Of a stretch of DNA of 64,000 nt, positions 19,344 to 28,187 are shown piece after piece. The stretch comes from Bacteroidota bacterium (GTDB lineage Bacteria; Bacteroidota; Ignavibacteria; Palsa-1295): assembly GCA_021324735.1 (NCBI GenBank), contig JAJPIO010000009.1, forward strand, positions 124,001 to 188,000, given 5' to 3'. The position numbers and the translations under genes were made by a program. The first letter of the stretch is position 1. Every line of letters starts with the position of its first letter. The notes beneath the pieces were generated by a model. That model worked only from the letters and a program-made list of their open reading frames with translations. It was not told where the DNA came from and did not search any database.

Positions 19344-20174
19344 ATGCTGACTGCTGAACAACAGAAACGACTAGACCAAGACTATCTCGAGTATATTGAC
19401 ATTCGGTGCGAAGGCCGTGAAAACGCTGGCGAGTGCTTTGCTGAACTTCAAATGCTTGCACACGAGAATTATACCGATTACTGTTTGGAAATGATTACAG
19501 CGGAAGGAAAGATCTCAGGACGGAACAAAATCTTTCTCCTTCTTCAGAGCCACATGCGTTCTGAGCGTCTATATCCTTCTTTCAATTTTATCGTGCCAAT
19601 CATACAGCAATTCGTCGATAGCCTCCCTTCGTTTGATGAGAAGGTCACTTATCTTATGAATTTGCGAACGATCGCTGAAAGCGTAAATAAATATGAAGCG
19701 AATCATTGCTCTCAATGGATTAAGCGACGCATACATGGTCTTCGGTTAGAGGCAAAAACGTTCTCGGGAAAGACCGCAAGATCGGAGGTTAATCCTGCGA
19801 AGCGATCCGTTTACAAGTTGCCTAATGAGCAAACAGCCGAACCGCTTGCACGAGTGATGCACGCTGAAAGTGAAATTAAATGTTCGCTGCCTCCCATCCA
19901 ATGGATTGGGCCCAAGAACCTCCTTCTAGATGTATTCAACTTGCTCGGTCGCTTCAATCTGATCTCACCATTGTGTCTAGAAAATCGATTGGATTTAATT
20001 GTCGGTCATTTTGTGGATCGAGAGGGACAACCCTTTATTCGGAAGAATCTGCTGGAACTTGAGCGGATTACGAAAGACAATAAGCGACCGGAACATGCCG
20101 GACGCCCAAAGATGGGGCCAGCACTTGAAGCAGAACTGGTAAGGCTAATGAATGGACAATCGACCGAAGATTAA
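19344..20174 (+). CDS. Mobile-element protein of unknown function
   Basis: This mostly helical protein starts with ATG 19344 (the track's GTG 19332 adds four residues). The C-terminal half has the pattern IQWIGPKNLLLDVFNLLGRF ... FVDREGQPFIRKNLLELERI. I recognise this style from hypothetical proteins found beside integrases and excisionase-like HTH genes in Bacteroidota elements (RteC-like in general layout). I infer a role in element regulation. No catalytic motif or membrane segment is visible. Confidence 0.75.
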   Translation: MLTAEQQKRLDQDYLEYIDIRCEGRENAGECFAELQMLAHENYTDYCLEMITAEGKISGRNKIFLLLQSHMRSERLYPSFNFIVPIIQQFVDSLPSFDEKVTYLMNLRTIAESVNKYEANHCSQWIKRRIHGLRLEAKTFSGKTARSEVNPAKRSVYKLPNEQTAEPLARVMHAESEIKCSLPPIQWIGPKNLLLDVFNLLGRFNLISPLCLENRLDLIVGHFVDREGQPFIRKNLLELERITKDNKRPEHAGRPKMGPALEAELVRLMNGQSTED

Positions 20175-20272
20175 AAGTTTATTGGAATTGCTTGCGTGCT
20201 CTTGTTCCAATAGGATTCCAAGGTTTTGTTATCCCATTTTTGCAGTGCCATTGCAAACAACGGTACACAAAA

Positions 20273-20590
20273 ATGAAGAAGGACCAAGAGATAATCGAAA
20301 AGATAGACCAGCTACAAAAGACGGTTGAGGGTACTAAAGACAAAATACTGAACTTCACTGAAGCAGCGACGTACCTTCGGCTCTCGAAGTCCTACCTATA
20401 CAAACTCACATCGAGGAAGGAAATCCCGCATCTTAAGCCTGGCGGTAAGTTGGTCTACTTCCGCCAGTCTGATCTCGACAAGTGGTTGCTTCAGCGACCG
20501 GTTGCCTCACGCTCGCAGATCGAGCAACAAGTTTGGAAGTCGAAAAACGGTCGCCCTCAATACAGCGGAATGATAGGAGTGAGCCGATGA
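20273..20590 (+). CDS. MerR/excisionase-type helix-turn-helix protein
   Basis: After a short coiled-coil start (IIEKIDQLQKTVEG), the core reads LNFTEAATYLRLSKSYLYKL ... IPHLKPGGKLVYFRQSDLDKWL. This is the classic 'helix_turn_helix_17' winged-HTH of excisionases and element regulators. ATG 20273 is preferred over the track TTG start. Its stop overlaps the start of the RepA-like gene by 4 bp (ATGA), so the two are co-translated. It probably directs excision or regulates replication of the element. Confidence 0.88.
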   Translation: MKKDQEIIEKIDQLQKTVEGTKDKILNFTEAATYLRLSKSYLYKLTSRKEIPHLKPGGKLVYFRQSDLDKWLLQRPVASRSQIEQQVWKSKNGRPQYSGMIGVSR

Positions 20591-21627
20591 GCGAGCCGTT
20601 AGGATCATCCTTGCTACTACCGAGATCGGAATTCAGACTCACATGGAGTGATCTGAATGACATCGACGTGCAAGAATCGCCGATGTTGTGGGAAGGCTTC
20701 CTCCCGAATAGGGAGATTGCGCTGCTGGCTGGTGTCGGCGGCTACGGTAAATCGACGTTGGTCCGTCAGCTTTCAATGGCGATCACCGCAGGAGAATCAA
20801 CCTTCCTTGGGCGGCGGCTCAATCCTGTTCACCGTCGGGTAATTTATGTCTCGTGTGAAGATGGCGCCAAGAAGACCGCTCGAATTGTCCAAAAGCAAAG
20901 AACGAAGGGAAGTCCAGGATTGGTCTTTGTATTTGCATCCCAGCTTTCGCTCGGTGAGGCGATTGAAGAGATTAATCAAGAGATGTATCTGGATAGTGGC
21001 ACGGATATGATCGTTATCGATTCGCTGGGTAACTTATTCGAGGGCGACCAAAACAGTAACAGCGATGCCCAGAAATTCTACAGCAAGTTCAGTTGGTTCG
21101 CCGAACATTCGCTGGTACTCTTTCTTCATCATGTGAGAAAAAGTAATCACGCAAGCACTCCTGATCAGGTGAATATTCAGGGTGCCGGCGCCTTCGTACA
21201 ACGAGCTCGGGCGGTTCTCATGCTCACCGGTGACAGACACGATACCGATCGTTATCTTCATATGGAGAAGGAGAACGACGTTTCGGACGAATTTAAGTAC
21301 GATGCGCTGGTCCTGGACTTCAACCTGAAGCAAAAGCTTTACTCTTCCGACGGTGAGACAAAGCCCATATCCGAGATTAACCGTCCAGTGCAGCCTCTGA
21401 CCGACTTAGGTTCGTTATTTCGCGAGGGTGAAACGGAGTTGTCGGCGGGCGATCTTGTGACTCGAATCATGATCAAATTCAGTATTAAGAAGCGAGCAGC
21501 GAAGGAACGGCTCAAGGCGAGCGGACTGACTAAAGTGCGTCATGGGTGGTACGCTAGACCGTCCGCAGAAAGCACCAAAGTGCAGAAAGTGCAAAGTGCA
21601 CGAAGTGCAGAAAGTGCAGTCGATTAA
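20587..21627 (+). CDS. RepA-like AAA_25 ATPase (replicative helicase-type)
   Basis: The protein starts at ATG 20587 inside the previous stop; the longer track ORF is a shadow extension. Walker A is AGVGGYGKSTLVRQ and Walker B is DMIVIDSLGNLF, followed by LFLHHVRKS and a helical tail. This matches the RecA-fold RSF1010 RepA/AAA_25 family found in plasmids, phages and integrative elements, where it unwinds or loads DNA at the element's origin. The last codons (…STKVQKVQSARSAESAVD) are encoded by a run of AAAGTGCA repeats, which may be part of the origin itself. Confidence 0.88.
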   Translation: MSEPLGSSLLLPRSEFRLTWSDLNDIDVQESPMLWEGFLPNREIALLAGVGGYGKSTLVRQLSMAITAGESTFLGRRLNPVHRRVIYVSCEDGAKKTARIVQKQRTKGSPGLVFVFASQLSLGEAIEEINQEMYLDSGTDMIVIDSLGNLFEGDQNSNSDAQKFYSKFSWFAEHSLVLFLHHVRKSNHASTPDQVNIQGAGAFVQRARAVLMLTGDRHDTDRYLHMEKENDVSDEFKYDALVLDFNLKQKLYSSDGETKPISEINRPVQPLTDLGSLFREGETELSAGDLVTRIMIKFSIKKRAAKERLKASGLTKVRHGWYARPSAESTKVQKVQSARSAESAVD

Positions 21628-21801
21628 CCCTAAATCGTCCGAAAGTGCAGCGAGAAACGATACAAAGTGATACGAAATCGACTACTGAATTTGCTCCGAA
21701 TCTTCAAATACTGTGCGAAATAGCCACTTGGGGGAATCGGCGACATCGGAAAGTGTAGTGGACAGTATCAGTTCGCCGCACTGCCTGCACTTTTGCACTT
21801 T
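21577..21801. repeat. Cluster of AAAGTGCA direct and inverted repeats (iteron-like)
   Basis: AAAGTGCA or a one-base variant occurs at about 21577, 21586, 21593, 21602, 21611, 21642 and 21750. The inverse TGCACTTT occurs at 21786 and 21794. The first five sit inside the end of the RepA-like gene with 7-9 bp spacing; the rest are in the gap before the methyltransferase gene. Such clusters beside a Rep gene often mark an origin or autoregulatory operator. Confidence 0.6.
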
Positions 21802-21856
21802 GATCCCTGCTTTGATACCTATTCAGCCGAAATATGTGTTTACTAGTGTCTGAATC

Positions 21857-23140
21857 ATGATGACCAGCAGAATACAAGAGGTAAGTTTTCGAAGTCTCAC
21901 CAAGGCCCAGAACTTCTCGCGCGACACGCGACACGGACTTCACTCGTATCCAGCGCGTTTGCTTCCCAATATTCCCTCATACTTTTTCAATTCGGGTATT
22001 CTTGATCGACCTGGGATAATACTAGATCCCTTCGCGGGGTCTGGCACTGTCCTTTTAGAATCCGCACTGGCCGGACATGAGGTTCTCGGTGCTGAAATTA
22101 ATCCATTGGCAACCTTAATTACCGAGGTGAAGCTTTCAAAATTGAACGCGGCAGAGCTTCGCGAGGCGAATTCATTCTTAAAGCGAATAATCCGAGACGA
22201 ACCTAGTGGCGAGTTACCTGAACTCCCAAACATTGATCATTGGTACTATAAGCACGTGCAAAGGCAGCTCCAGTGTATTTTCGAGGCAATACGCAAGATC
22301 TCTGTGCGAAGGGTCCGCAGGTTCTTCCTCCTATCATTCTCCACTCTGGTCCGAAATGTTAGTTTAGCAGATCCGCGCTTGTCCGTTCCGGTTCGCTTAA
22401 AAGAAGAGCAGTATTCCGAAGGGCACGTTTTTCGGGCAAGTACTGCGAAGCGTTTGAGGAGATTGAAGAGAATAAACGTGCGGAGGGTTTTTGAGGAGAT
22501 CGTTGAAGGCAATATTGCAAGAATTGAAGCTTCAAAATTATTGAAAGCGAACTTCCATGGAATAGCGAACTCTGTAGATTCGATTGTCACGTTTTGTGAC
22601 AAAAAGAATTTACTTGGGAAAGTAGATGCTGTCATTACTTCGCCCCCATATTGCGGCGCGCAGAAATACATTCGCGCAACTTCCCTGCAGTTATACTGGC
22701 TTGAGCTGGTGAATCAAAAAAAGATTACAAGGCTTCATTCTGCTAGTCTTGGCAGGGAACACTTTCCGGTGAGAGAATACGAGACTCTTCATAAGACAGG
22801 AATAGATGAAGCGGATCAGCTTTTGGAGTCAATTCATCAAGAGTATCCACTCAGGGCACATATAGCCGCAAAATTTCTTACAGAGATGTCACAGGCACTT
22901 TTCAACATTTCCCAATGCCTAAAAGCTGATGGCCATCTCGTTCTCGTCATTGGGAATAACACTATCCGTGGCCGCGAATTTCCGACTAGCGAGTATGTGG
23001 CTGCACTTGCAGGAATGCAGGGGTTCAAAGTGGAATCTCACTTCATCGATGACATACGTTCGCGTGGACTTATGACGGCAAGGAACAAGACAGCGAGCAT
23101 CATAAACGCTGAACACGTGTTCGTCTTCCGTAGAAAATAG
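21857..23140 (+). CDS. DNA methyltransferase (N4-cytosine/N6-adenine, SPPY type)
   Basis: The N-terminus HGLHSYPARLLPNIP is followed by SAM-binding motif I (DPFAGSGTVLLES, about residue 56) and GAEINPLATLI. The catalytic motif IV, TSPPYCGAQKY, lies near residue 261, leaving about 200 residues between for target recognition (an alpha-like order). TSPPY is usual for amino-methyltransferases that modify N4-C or N6-A. No restriction endonuclease fold is evident in the neighbours. It is the first gene of a tight four-gene cassette (gaps of 5, 1 and 2 bp), so it may mark self DNA or provide the trigger for the other three genes. Confidence 0.88.
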   Translation: MMTSRIQEVSFRSLTKAQNFSRDTRHGLHSYPARLLPNIPSYFFNSGILDRPGIILDPFAGSGTVLLESALAGHEVLGAEINPLATLITEVKLSKLNAAELREANSFLKRIIRDEPSGELPELPNIDHWYYKHVQRQLQCIFEAIRKISVRRVRRFFLLSFSTLVRNVSLADPRLSVPVRLKEEQYSEGHVFRASTAKRLRRLKRINVRRVFEEIVEGNIARIEASKLLKANFHGIANSVDSIVTFCDKKNLLGKVDAVITSPPYCGAQKYIRATSLQLYWLELVNQKKITRLHSASLGREHFPVREYETLHKTGIDEADQLLESIHQEYPLRAHIAAKFLTEMSQALFNISQCLKADGHLVLVIGNNTIRGREFPTSEYVAALAGMQGFKVESHFIDDIRSRGLMTARNKTASIINAEHVFVFRRK

Positions 23141-23145
23141 CCGCA

Positions 23146-24090
23146 ATGGGTGCTACGTTAGAAGAACAGATTAAGACCCTCAGTGCACTAGCTTGGGAGG
23201 AGAAGGCAAGTGAACCTCATCTTTCCGAGTGGTTATCTAATTTTGACGATTCTCGGATTGCGACAATCGACCTTCAGAGGCAGCACGCTCTCTTCCTTCT
23301 TTCGAAGTTCATGTTTTTTGGCGATCGTGAGATTAGAGAACTTCTCAAGAGCTTATATCGGGATCTGTTCAAGTACTCGATTGTGGCGAATATCCGAGCC
23401 TCGAATGGCAACACTACCGATGAAGCATTCTTGAAAGCAAGATTCAAGATTGAGCAAGAGAATACTCGGTTTCTCGGTGTGGGCAATCCATCCGAAAGCG
23501 GGCCCCATTTGCTTTACTACTTTCGGCAAGAGAATCGATTGCCAAAGAGCTTGTTCATCCATTCACACCGGATAATATCGCGAAGCGGAACGAGGTCAAA
23601 CCCCAGCGCACATTTAACTGAGCCCTCTGTCACCCGCTATATCTTAATTGACGATTTGTGTGGGAGTGGCCAACAAATCGAGGAATACGCGAAGGATCTT
23701 GTTGGTGAGATTCGAAGCATAGATCCAACAATCGAGATCCACTATTTTGTGCTCTTTGGGAGAAAGGAATCACTTGAACAGGCAACGGCAACAGTCGGCT
23801 TTAACTCTGCAAAGGCTGTCATGGAATTGACTTCCAGTTTTCAAGCTTTTTCAACCGATTCACGTATTTTCCAGACTGGCTCAGTGGTCGATTCGAGCTT
23901 AGTCAAAAGGTTTGCGGAGCATTACGGCCAAATCCTCTGGCCGAGCAATCCATTGGGATATAGAGATGGTCAGTATTTATTAGGGTTCCATCATAATACG
24001 CCGGATAATACTCTGCCGATCTTTTGGTACGACGAGGACGGTTCAACCTGGAACCCGATTTTTAGAAGGTATCCGAAGCTCTACGATTAG
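23146..24090 (+). CDS. Phosphoribosyltransferase-fold protein (PRTase-CE-like)
   Basis: The key signature is YILIDDLCGSGQQIEEYA (about residues 165-182), the PRPP-binding loop of type I phosphoribosyltransferases (hydrophobics-DD-x-x-SG). An N-terminal helical region and a C-terminal region of unknown role surround it. This matches my recollection of the 'PRTase-CE' family predicted in prokaryotic conflict systems, typically next to an ORC/CDC6-like ATPase. That recollection needs a profile search. A plausible role is modifying a nucleotide, nucleobase or nucleic acid during defence. Direct evidence is limited to the motif and the operon. Confidence 0.75.
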   Translation: MGATLEEQIKTLSALAWEEKASEPHLSEWLSNFDDSRIATIDLQRQHALFLLSKFMFFGDREIRELLKSLYRDLFKYSIVANIRASNGNTTDEAFLKARFKIEQENTRFLGVGNPSESGPHLLYYFRQENRLPKSLFIHSHRIISRSGTRSNPSAHLTEPSVTRYILIDDLCGSGQQIEEYAKDLVGEIRSIDPTIEIHYFVLFGRKESLEQATATVGFNSAKAVMELTSSFQAFSTDSRIFQTGSVVDSSLVKRFAEHYGQILWPSNPLGYRDGQYLLGFHHNTPDNTLPIFWYDEDGSTWNPIFRRYPKLYD

Positions 24091-24091
24091 A

Positions 24092-26068
24092 ATGCAAACG
24101 CTAAATCCCTTTTCCTATCTTGCTGCGAGCGACCTTAGTGATGCGCAGATTTTTGATTATTGGGTAGATGTGCCTGCGTGGGAAGGCTTGCTAAAGCAAA
24201 AACTCAATCCGTTAAGCGCTCGGCCCGTAATTCTGTTCGGTGGGAAGGGAAGTGGTAAGACGCATTTACTTCGTCATCGTTCGTTCGGAATTCAGAAGCG
24301 ACGTTATTCAAACTTGCTAGCTGGGCTTTCCGCTGATGGCTATCTCGGGATCTATCTGCGGTTTGGAAGCCTGAACGCAACACGGTTTAAGGGCAAAGGT
24401 GAGAGCGAGGAAGTGTGGCAACAGGTGTTCGCTTACTATCTTGAGCTTCTCTTCGGTGAACAACTCATTGAGATCGTACGCGAGATAGTCGATCAAGAGA
24501 ACGTAAATGACCAGCAAGTGAGGCAGTTCATTGCGGAAGTCTTAAGTCTTTTTGATTCTGAACGGCATTCACCTCCGAACACCTTGGTCGGGATTATCGA
24601 GTACTTTAGGAATTTGAGGAGGGCAATCGACAGGGAAGTAAATAATCGAATCTTCAACAGGAGTCTGAATATTGCAGTTGACGTGTCGTCTGGTAGTATT
24701 ATTTTTGGGGTTCCAGAGATTATTGCGAGGGCATTGCCCATACTCGACAAGGTCAGATTTGTCTACATGCTTGATGAGTTTGAAGAGCTAGATCCACAAC
24801 AACAGCAGCATGTAAACGCATTAATTCGGGGCCGTTCAACTCGGACCACATTTCACATTGGATCTCGTCTTCATGGGATAGCGACGTATGGCGTTCCAAG
24901 CTCAGGCGAAGAAAACCGAGCGGGAAGCGAGTTCGACACGGTATTTCTCGACAACATACTTAGGGGACAGAAGAAGGAGTATTCGCGGTTCGCTAAGAAG
25001 TTGACGGAAAAAAGGCTTCAGATCGCTGGTTACACAGCAACCGATCCAGCGCTTTGGTTTGAAGTCCAAACTGAAGAGCAAGTACTGAATCAAATTCTTT
25101 CAAAAGAGAGAGAGACCCTTCCCAAGAGCCTCATGCGCGTGAGATCCGCAGTTGCTCGGGCATTCGATGAAGAAATAGCAACGAAAGTAGTACACTCGCT
25201 CAGCGTCCCCCTACGACCGGATCTTGAAATAGCTAATACAGTATTATTCTATCGAAGGCTCGCGACATATAGGGGTACTTTTGACCCCGTTGCTGAAGCC
25301 GATCAGATTTGTCAGTCGCTTACAGAATTCTTGCAGGGACAGAAGAAGGGGAACGAGCATGAAAAGTTCTTAGATAAGTTCAAAGATGATGTTTGGGCCC
25401 AATTACTTCGAGACTACGATTTGCCGCAATTGTATCAAGGGTTTGCAGATTTTGTAACGATGTCCGAAGGACTTCCCAGAACCCTTCTTGGCATGTTAAA
25501 AAACATATTCGATTGGGCTACGTTTTATGGTGAGATGCCGTTTCAATCGACTAAGCGAATATCCTTACGAGCCCAACTGAAAGGAGTCCTGGAGACAGCA
25601 GAGTGGTTCAAGAAGGATGATAGAATGCTCGGCAAGAACGCCGAAATTATACTTGCGGCTATTGAGAATTTAGGAAATCTCTTTCGCGAGAATCGGTTCG
25701 CCGATCGGCCTTCCGAATGCTCCTTGATCACATTTGGGGTGGAGTATCCGCTTCTTCCCGCGCACGCACGACAGATGCTGAGAGAGGCAGAGCGGCTTTC
25801 TCTTCTGATACAAATTCCTCGCGGTCATAAGGATAAGAATTCTAAGAAGGTGCAGTATAAATACCAGTTGAATCGAACGCTTAGTCCTTTGTGGGGTCTT
25901 CCCGTTGGAAGAAGGGGGACATTAACTATACCTGTGGATGTGTTGGCTTCGCTGTTCAGCAATGATCGGGCGATCTTCAATAACTATATGCGAGACAAGC
26001 TTGCACGCTGGAATTTTCCTTTCCGGTCGACCTTTCGAAAGAAGGAGAACCAGCTCACCCTCGCTTAG
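24092..26068 (+). CDS. ORC/CDC6-like AAA+ ATPase of a conflict cassette
   Basis: Walker A is LFGGKGSGKTHLLRH (about residues 48-63). Walker B is FVYMLDEFEELDP (about 222-234), followed by a sensor-1-like FHIGSRLHG. The C-terminal ~250 residues look helical with a possible winged-helix end (PVGRRGTLTIPVDVLASLF). Length (658 residues), motif style and the adjacent phosphoribosyltransferase-like gene suit the ORC-CDC6-like ATPases reported in defence islands. It starts 1 bp after the previous stop. I infer that it senses DNA or a phage state and controls the PRTase-fold partner. Confidence 0.78.
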   Translation: MQTLNPFSYLAASDLSDAQIFDYWVDVPAWEGLLKQKLNPLSARPVILFGGKGSGKTHLLRHRSFGIQKRRYSNLLAGLSADGYLGIYLRFGSLNATRFKGKGESEEVWQQVFAYYLELLFGEQLIEIVREIVDQENVNDQQVRQFIAEVLSLFDSERHSPPNTLVGIIEYFRNLRRAIDREVNNRIFNRSLNIAVDVSSGSIIFGVPEIIARALPILDKVRFVYMLDEFEELDPQQQQHVNALIRGRSTRTTFHIGSRLHGIATYGVPSSGEENRAGSEFDTVFLDNILRGQKKEYSRFAKKLTEKRLQIAGYTATDPALWFEVQTEEQVLNQILSKERETLPKSLMRVRSAVARAFDEEIATKVVHSLSVPLRPDLEIANTVLFYRRLATYRGTFDPVAEADQICQSLTEFLQGQKKGNEHEKFLDKFKDDVWAQLLRDYDLPQLYQGFADFVTMSEGLPRTLLGMLKNIFDWATFYGEMPFQSTKRISLRAQLKGVLETAEWFKKDDRMLGKNAEIILAAIENLGNLFRENRFADRPSECSLITFGVEYPLLPAHARQMLREAERLSLLIQIPRGHKDKNSKKVQYKYQLNRTLSPLWGLPVGRRGTLTIPVDVLASLFSNDRAIFNNYMRDKLARWNFPFRSTFRKKENQLTLA

Positions 26069-26070
26069 AT

Positions 26071-26997
26071 ATGGACTTTACCAAGTTCTTCAAAGAAGCG
26101 ATAGGCCCATCAGATCTAGGCGAACGGACTTATGATCTCTTCTTGTCAGGCTATACAAAAGCCAGCCGTGTTCGCGAGGTCTATGATCAGATCAATGCTA
26201 ATCGTAAGATTTGGGTCGTTGCCCCAGAATATAAGTTTACGAACTTAGATCTTCCCGCTGAGGAGAAGTTCATAGACGTCGAGCGGACTGAAAGCGCATT
26301 CATTCTAAGATTGTTTGAAGGTCTGTCCATCGACTTTAGTAATGTGAAGATATGTATTGACATTACTGGCATCTTGAGGCCACATCTGCTATTCATGCTC
26401 GCATTCTTCAAGAATAAGGGGTTGAAATCATTTGAGTGCGTCTATTCCGAACCTGAACACTATAGTGAGGCTGAAAACACAATTTTTTCAATGTCTGCAG
26501 CAACCGAGAATCGAGCAGTTCATGGCTTCGAAGGTAGTCATTTGCTCGCTGAGAAGAAGGATATGCTCGTTGTGTCCGTGGGATTTGAAGATGACCTAAT
26601 TGCTCGCATTGCCGATCACAAACCCGATAGTGACAAGTACTTCATTTTTGGTCTTCCATCCCATCGACCTGACATGTACCAGCAGAGCCTACTTCGCGCT
26701 AGTAACGTCAGAACTCAGGCTGACGATTATCGCCGTCGGCTGTTTGCACCTTCTAATGATCCGTTCGTCACAGCTAGTGTCCTTTCGGATTTGCTTGCGC
26801 CTCAGCTCCCCGATAGGAATGTTTATCTATCACCTGTTGGGACGAAGGCGCAAGCATTGGGTTTTGGTTTATTTTACGTTTGGAATTGCGAGCGAATGCC
26901 AGTTAGCATAGTTTATCCATTTTCGGATCAATATGCTCAAATAGACTCGACGGGAATGAGTCGAATTTGGCGATTCACAATCGAGCTTCCTAATTAG
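26071..26997 (+). CDS. Unknown Rossmann-like protein, fourth gene of the cassette
   Basis: The 308-residue protein starts 2 bp after the ATPase stop. It shows alternating strands and helices: RKIWVVAPEYKF, VKICIDITGILRPHLLFMLAFF, MLVVSVGFEDDLIARIA, YFIFGLPSHRPDMYQ and NVYLSPVGTKAQALGFGLFY. The DITG and PVGT(K) turns resemble ligand-binding loops of Rossmann-type sensor domains (CARF-like in general look), but I cannot assign it to a family. No membrane segment is seen. By position it completes the defence-like operon, and it could be a sensor or a specificity factor. Confidence 0.7.
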   Translation: MDFTKFFKEAIGPSDLGERTYDLFLSGYTKASRVREVYDQINANRKIWVVAPEYKFTNLDLPAEEKFIDVERTESAFILRLFEGLSIDFSNVKICIDITGILRPHLLFMLAFFKNKGLKSFECVYSEPEHYSEAENTIFSMSAATENRAVHGFEGSHLLAEKKDMLVVSVGFEDDLIARIADHKPDSDKYFIFGLPSHRPDMYQQSLLRASNVRTQADDYRRRLFAPSNDPFVTASVLSDLLAPQLPDRNVYLSPVGTKAQALGFGLFYVWNCERMPVSIVYPFSDQYAQIDSTGMSRIWRFTIELPN

Positions 26998-27120
26998 TTT
27001 GCTTTCCAAGTCATTAGTAATATCGACCAACGGACGATCTTCCATGCAGGTTCAAGCCGGCAGATGTCGGGAGCGAATCTTCGAAATTTCGACTATCACA
27101 TGCAAGATTGACCATTGTCT

Positions 27121-27336
27121 ATGCCCGCTGAAAGCGTTCTGACGCAATTGAAGAGAGTAGGAGTCGTGACCGGACATGTGTTCACCTATCACTCCGTGAG
27201 CGCGGCACGAAACGTCTGTTACGGCCATTCTACCAAACCGATGCGGATCATTCTTGGCGATTATCCTGAGTATTGGGTTGTAGGCCCTGCCGACGCCGAA
27301 CGCTTGTTGAGAGCGGGATACGAGCCAGTGAGTTGA
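27121..27336 (+). CDS. Small conserved-looking protein of unknown function
   Basis: A 71-residue product from ATG 27121 (the track start is a TTG two codons earlier). It reads ...RNVCYGHSTKPMRIILGDYPEYWVVGPADAERLLRAGYE, compact and globular, with no cysteine pair or membrane segment. Small proteins of this look occur in mobile elements. Its function is unknown. About 180 bp without a recognisable gene follow. Confidence 0.55.
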   Translation: MPAESVLTQLKRVGVVTGHVFTYHSVSAARNVCYGHSTKPMRIILGDYPEYWVVGPADAERLLRAGYEPVS

Positions 27337-27520
27337 GGTCCATGATTGACAGTCTCTGATTCCTCTTCAGCAGTCGTCCTGACTTCTTTTTCTTTCCCTT
27401 CTTTTACCGCAAGCTGATTTCCGAACGTCGCTGAAATATCGCGGTTACGCCGTGTGATCGCGAGTCCGTTCTCGCTCTGTGCTCGCTCCCGCAGACAAGA
27501 GTACATCGATCACACCTACA

Positions 27521-28177
27521 ATGAAACGCACACTCAAATCTCTTCGCGATCTCAAGGCGGCCAAACAGAACCCGCGTGAGATCACCGTTCAAAACCTCAA
27601 TCACTTGAAGTCGTCGATCGATGAGTTTGGCGACATCTCCGGTATCGTCTTCAACCGGCGCACCGGCGAGCTCATCACAGGGCATCAACGTGTGCTCGCA
27701 TTGAAGGAGCAATACGGTAACCTCAAGATCGAGAACGATCGGATCGTGCTCCCAAGCGGCGAGTCCTTCCCGATCCGCGTGGTGGATTGGGACGAAGCCA
27801 AACAGCAGGCCGCAATGGTGGCACCGAACAGCCCCACAACTCAGGGGACATTTACTAGTGGGATCGGCTCCTTACTGAAAGACCTCCAGTCTCAGATCCC
27901 CAACGTCTATGATGCTTTAGGATTCGGTTCGCTGAAGCCTCGTGAGATCGCAGGACCGGAAGGCTGGAGCGTAGGCCATGACTCAGAATCCGCTCCTTGG
28001 GATGATTCGGAGAACGCACGAGAAGGGAAGCCACTCTCGGAATCGATCGCGGACGATGTGAAACCAGAAGCGCGGTTCGATCTTCGAGTCCCGGAGAAGC
28101 TTGTGACGAAAGCAAGCAAGGTCCTTATGGACCTTGTAAAGCAACTTCCGGGTGCGACCCTTAAACGTCTTGACTAA
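27521..28177 (+). CDS. ParB-like N-terminal-domain protein (phage type)
   Basis: ATG 27521 (MKRTLKSLRDLKAAKQNPREI) is preferred over the upstream track start. NPREIT...LKSSIDEFGDISGIVFNRRTGELITGHQRVLALKE is the ParB/sulfiredoxin fold, with the GHQR box that corresponds to the CTP/phosphate-binding GxxRR of ParB. It lacks the HTH of chromosome-partition ParB. Such short ParB-domain proteins commonly precede DNA methylases and terminase genes in phages and act on DNA. The C5-methyltransferase gene starts 11 bp downstream. Confidence 0.8.
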   Translation: MKRTLKSLRDLKAAKQNPREITVQNLNHLKSSIDEFGDISGIVFNRRTGELITGHQRVLALKEQYGNLKIENDRIVLPSGESFPIRVVDWDEAKQQAAMVAPNSPTTQGTFTSGIGSLLKDLQSQIPNVYDALGFGSLKPREIAGPEGWSVGHDSESAPWDDSENAREGKPLSESIADDVKPEARFDLRVPEKLVTKASKVLMDLVKQLPGATLKRLD

Positions 28178-28187
28178 GGAGGCCTCC

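Noticed and set aside
20482-20586. Upstream extension of the RepA-like ORF
   Set aside because: These codons overlap the HTH gene in another frame; the ATGA coupling at 20587 is the better start.
21577-21649. A short CRISPR array
   Set aside because: The repeats are only 8 bp with no regular spacers, and no cas genes are present in the window.
21857-26997. Reading the methyltransferase cassette as a plain restriction-modification system
   Set aside because: No endonuclease fold or specificity subunit is visible; the partners have PRTase and AAA+ motifs instead.
27404-27712. Minus-strand ORF over the ParB-like gene
   Set aside because: It is a shadow of the ParB-domain frame, with no recognisable features.
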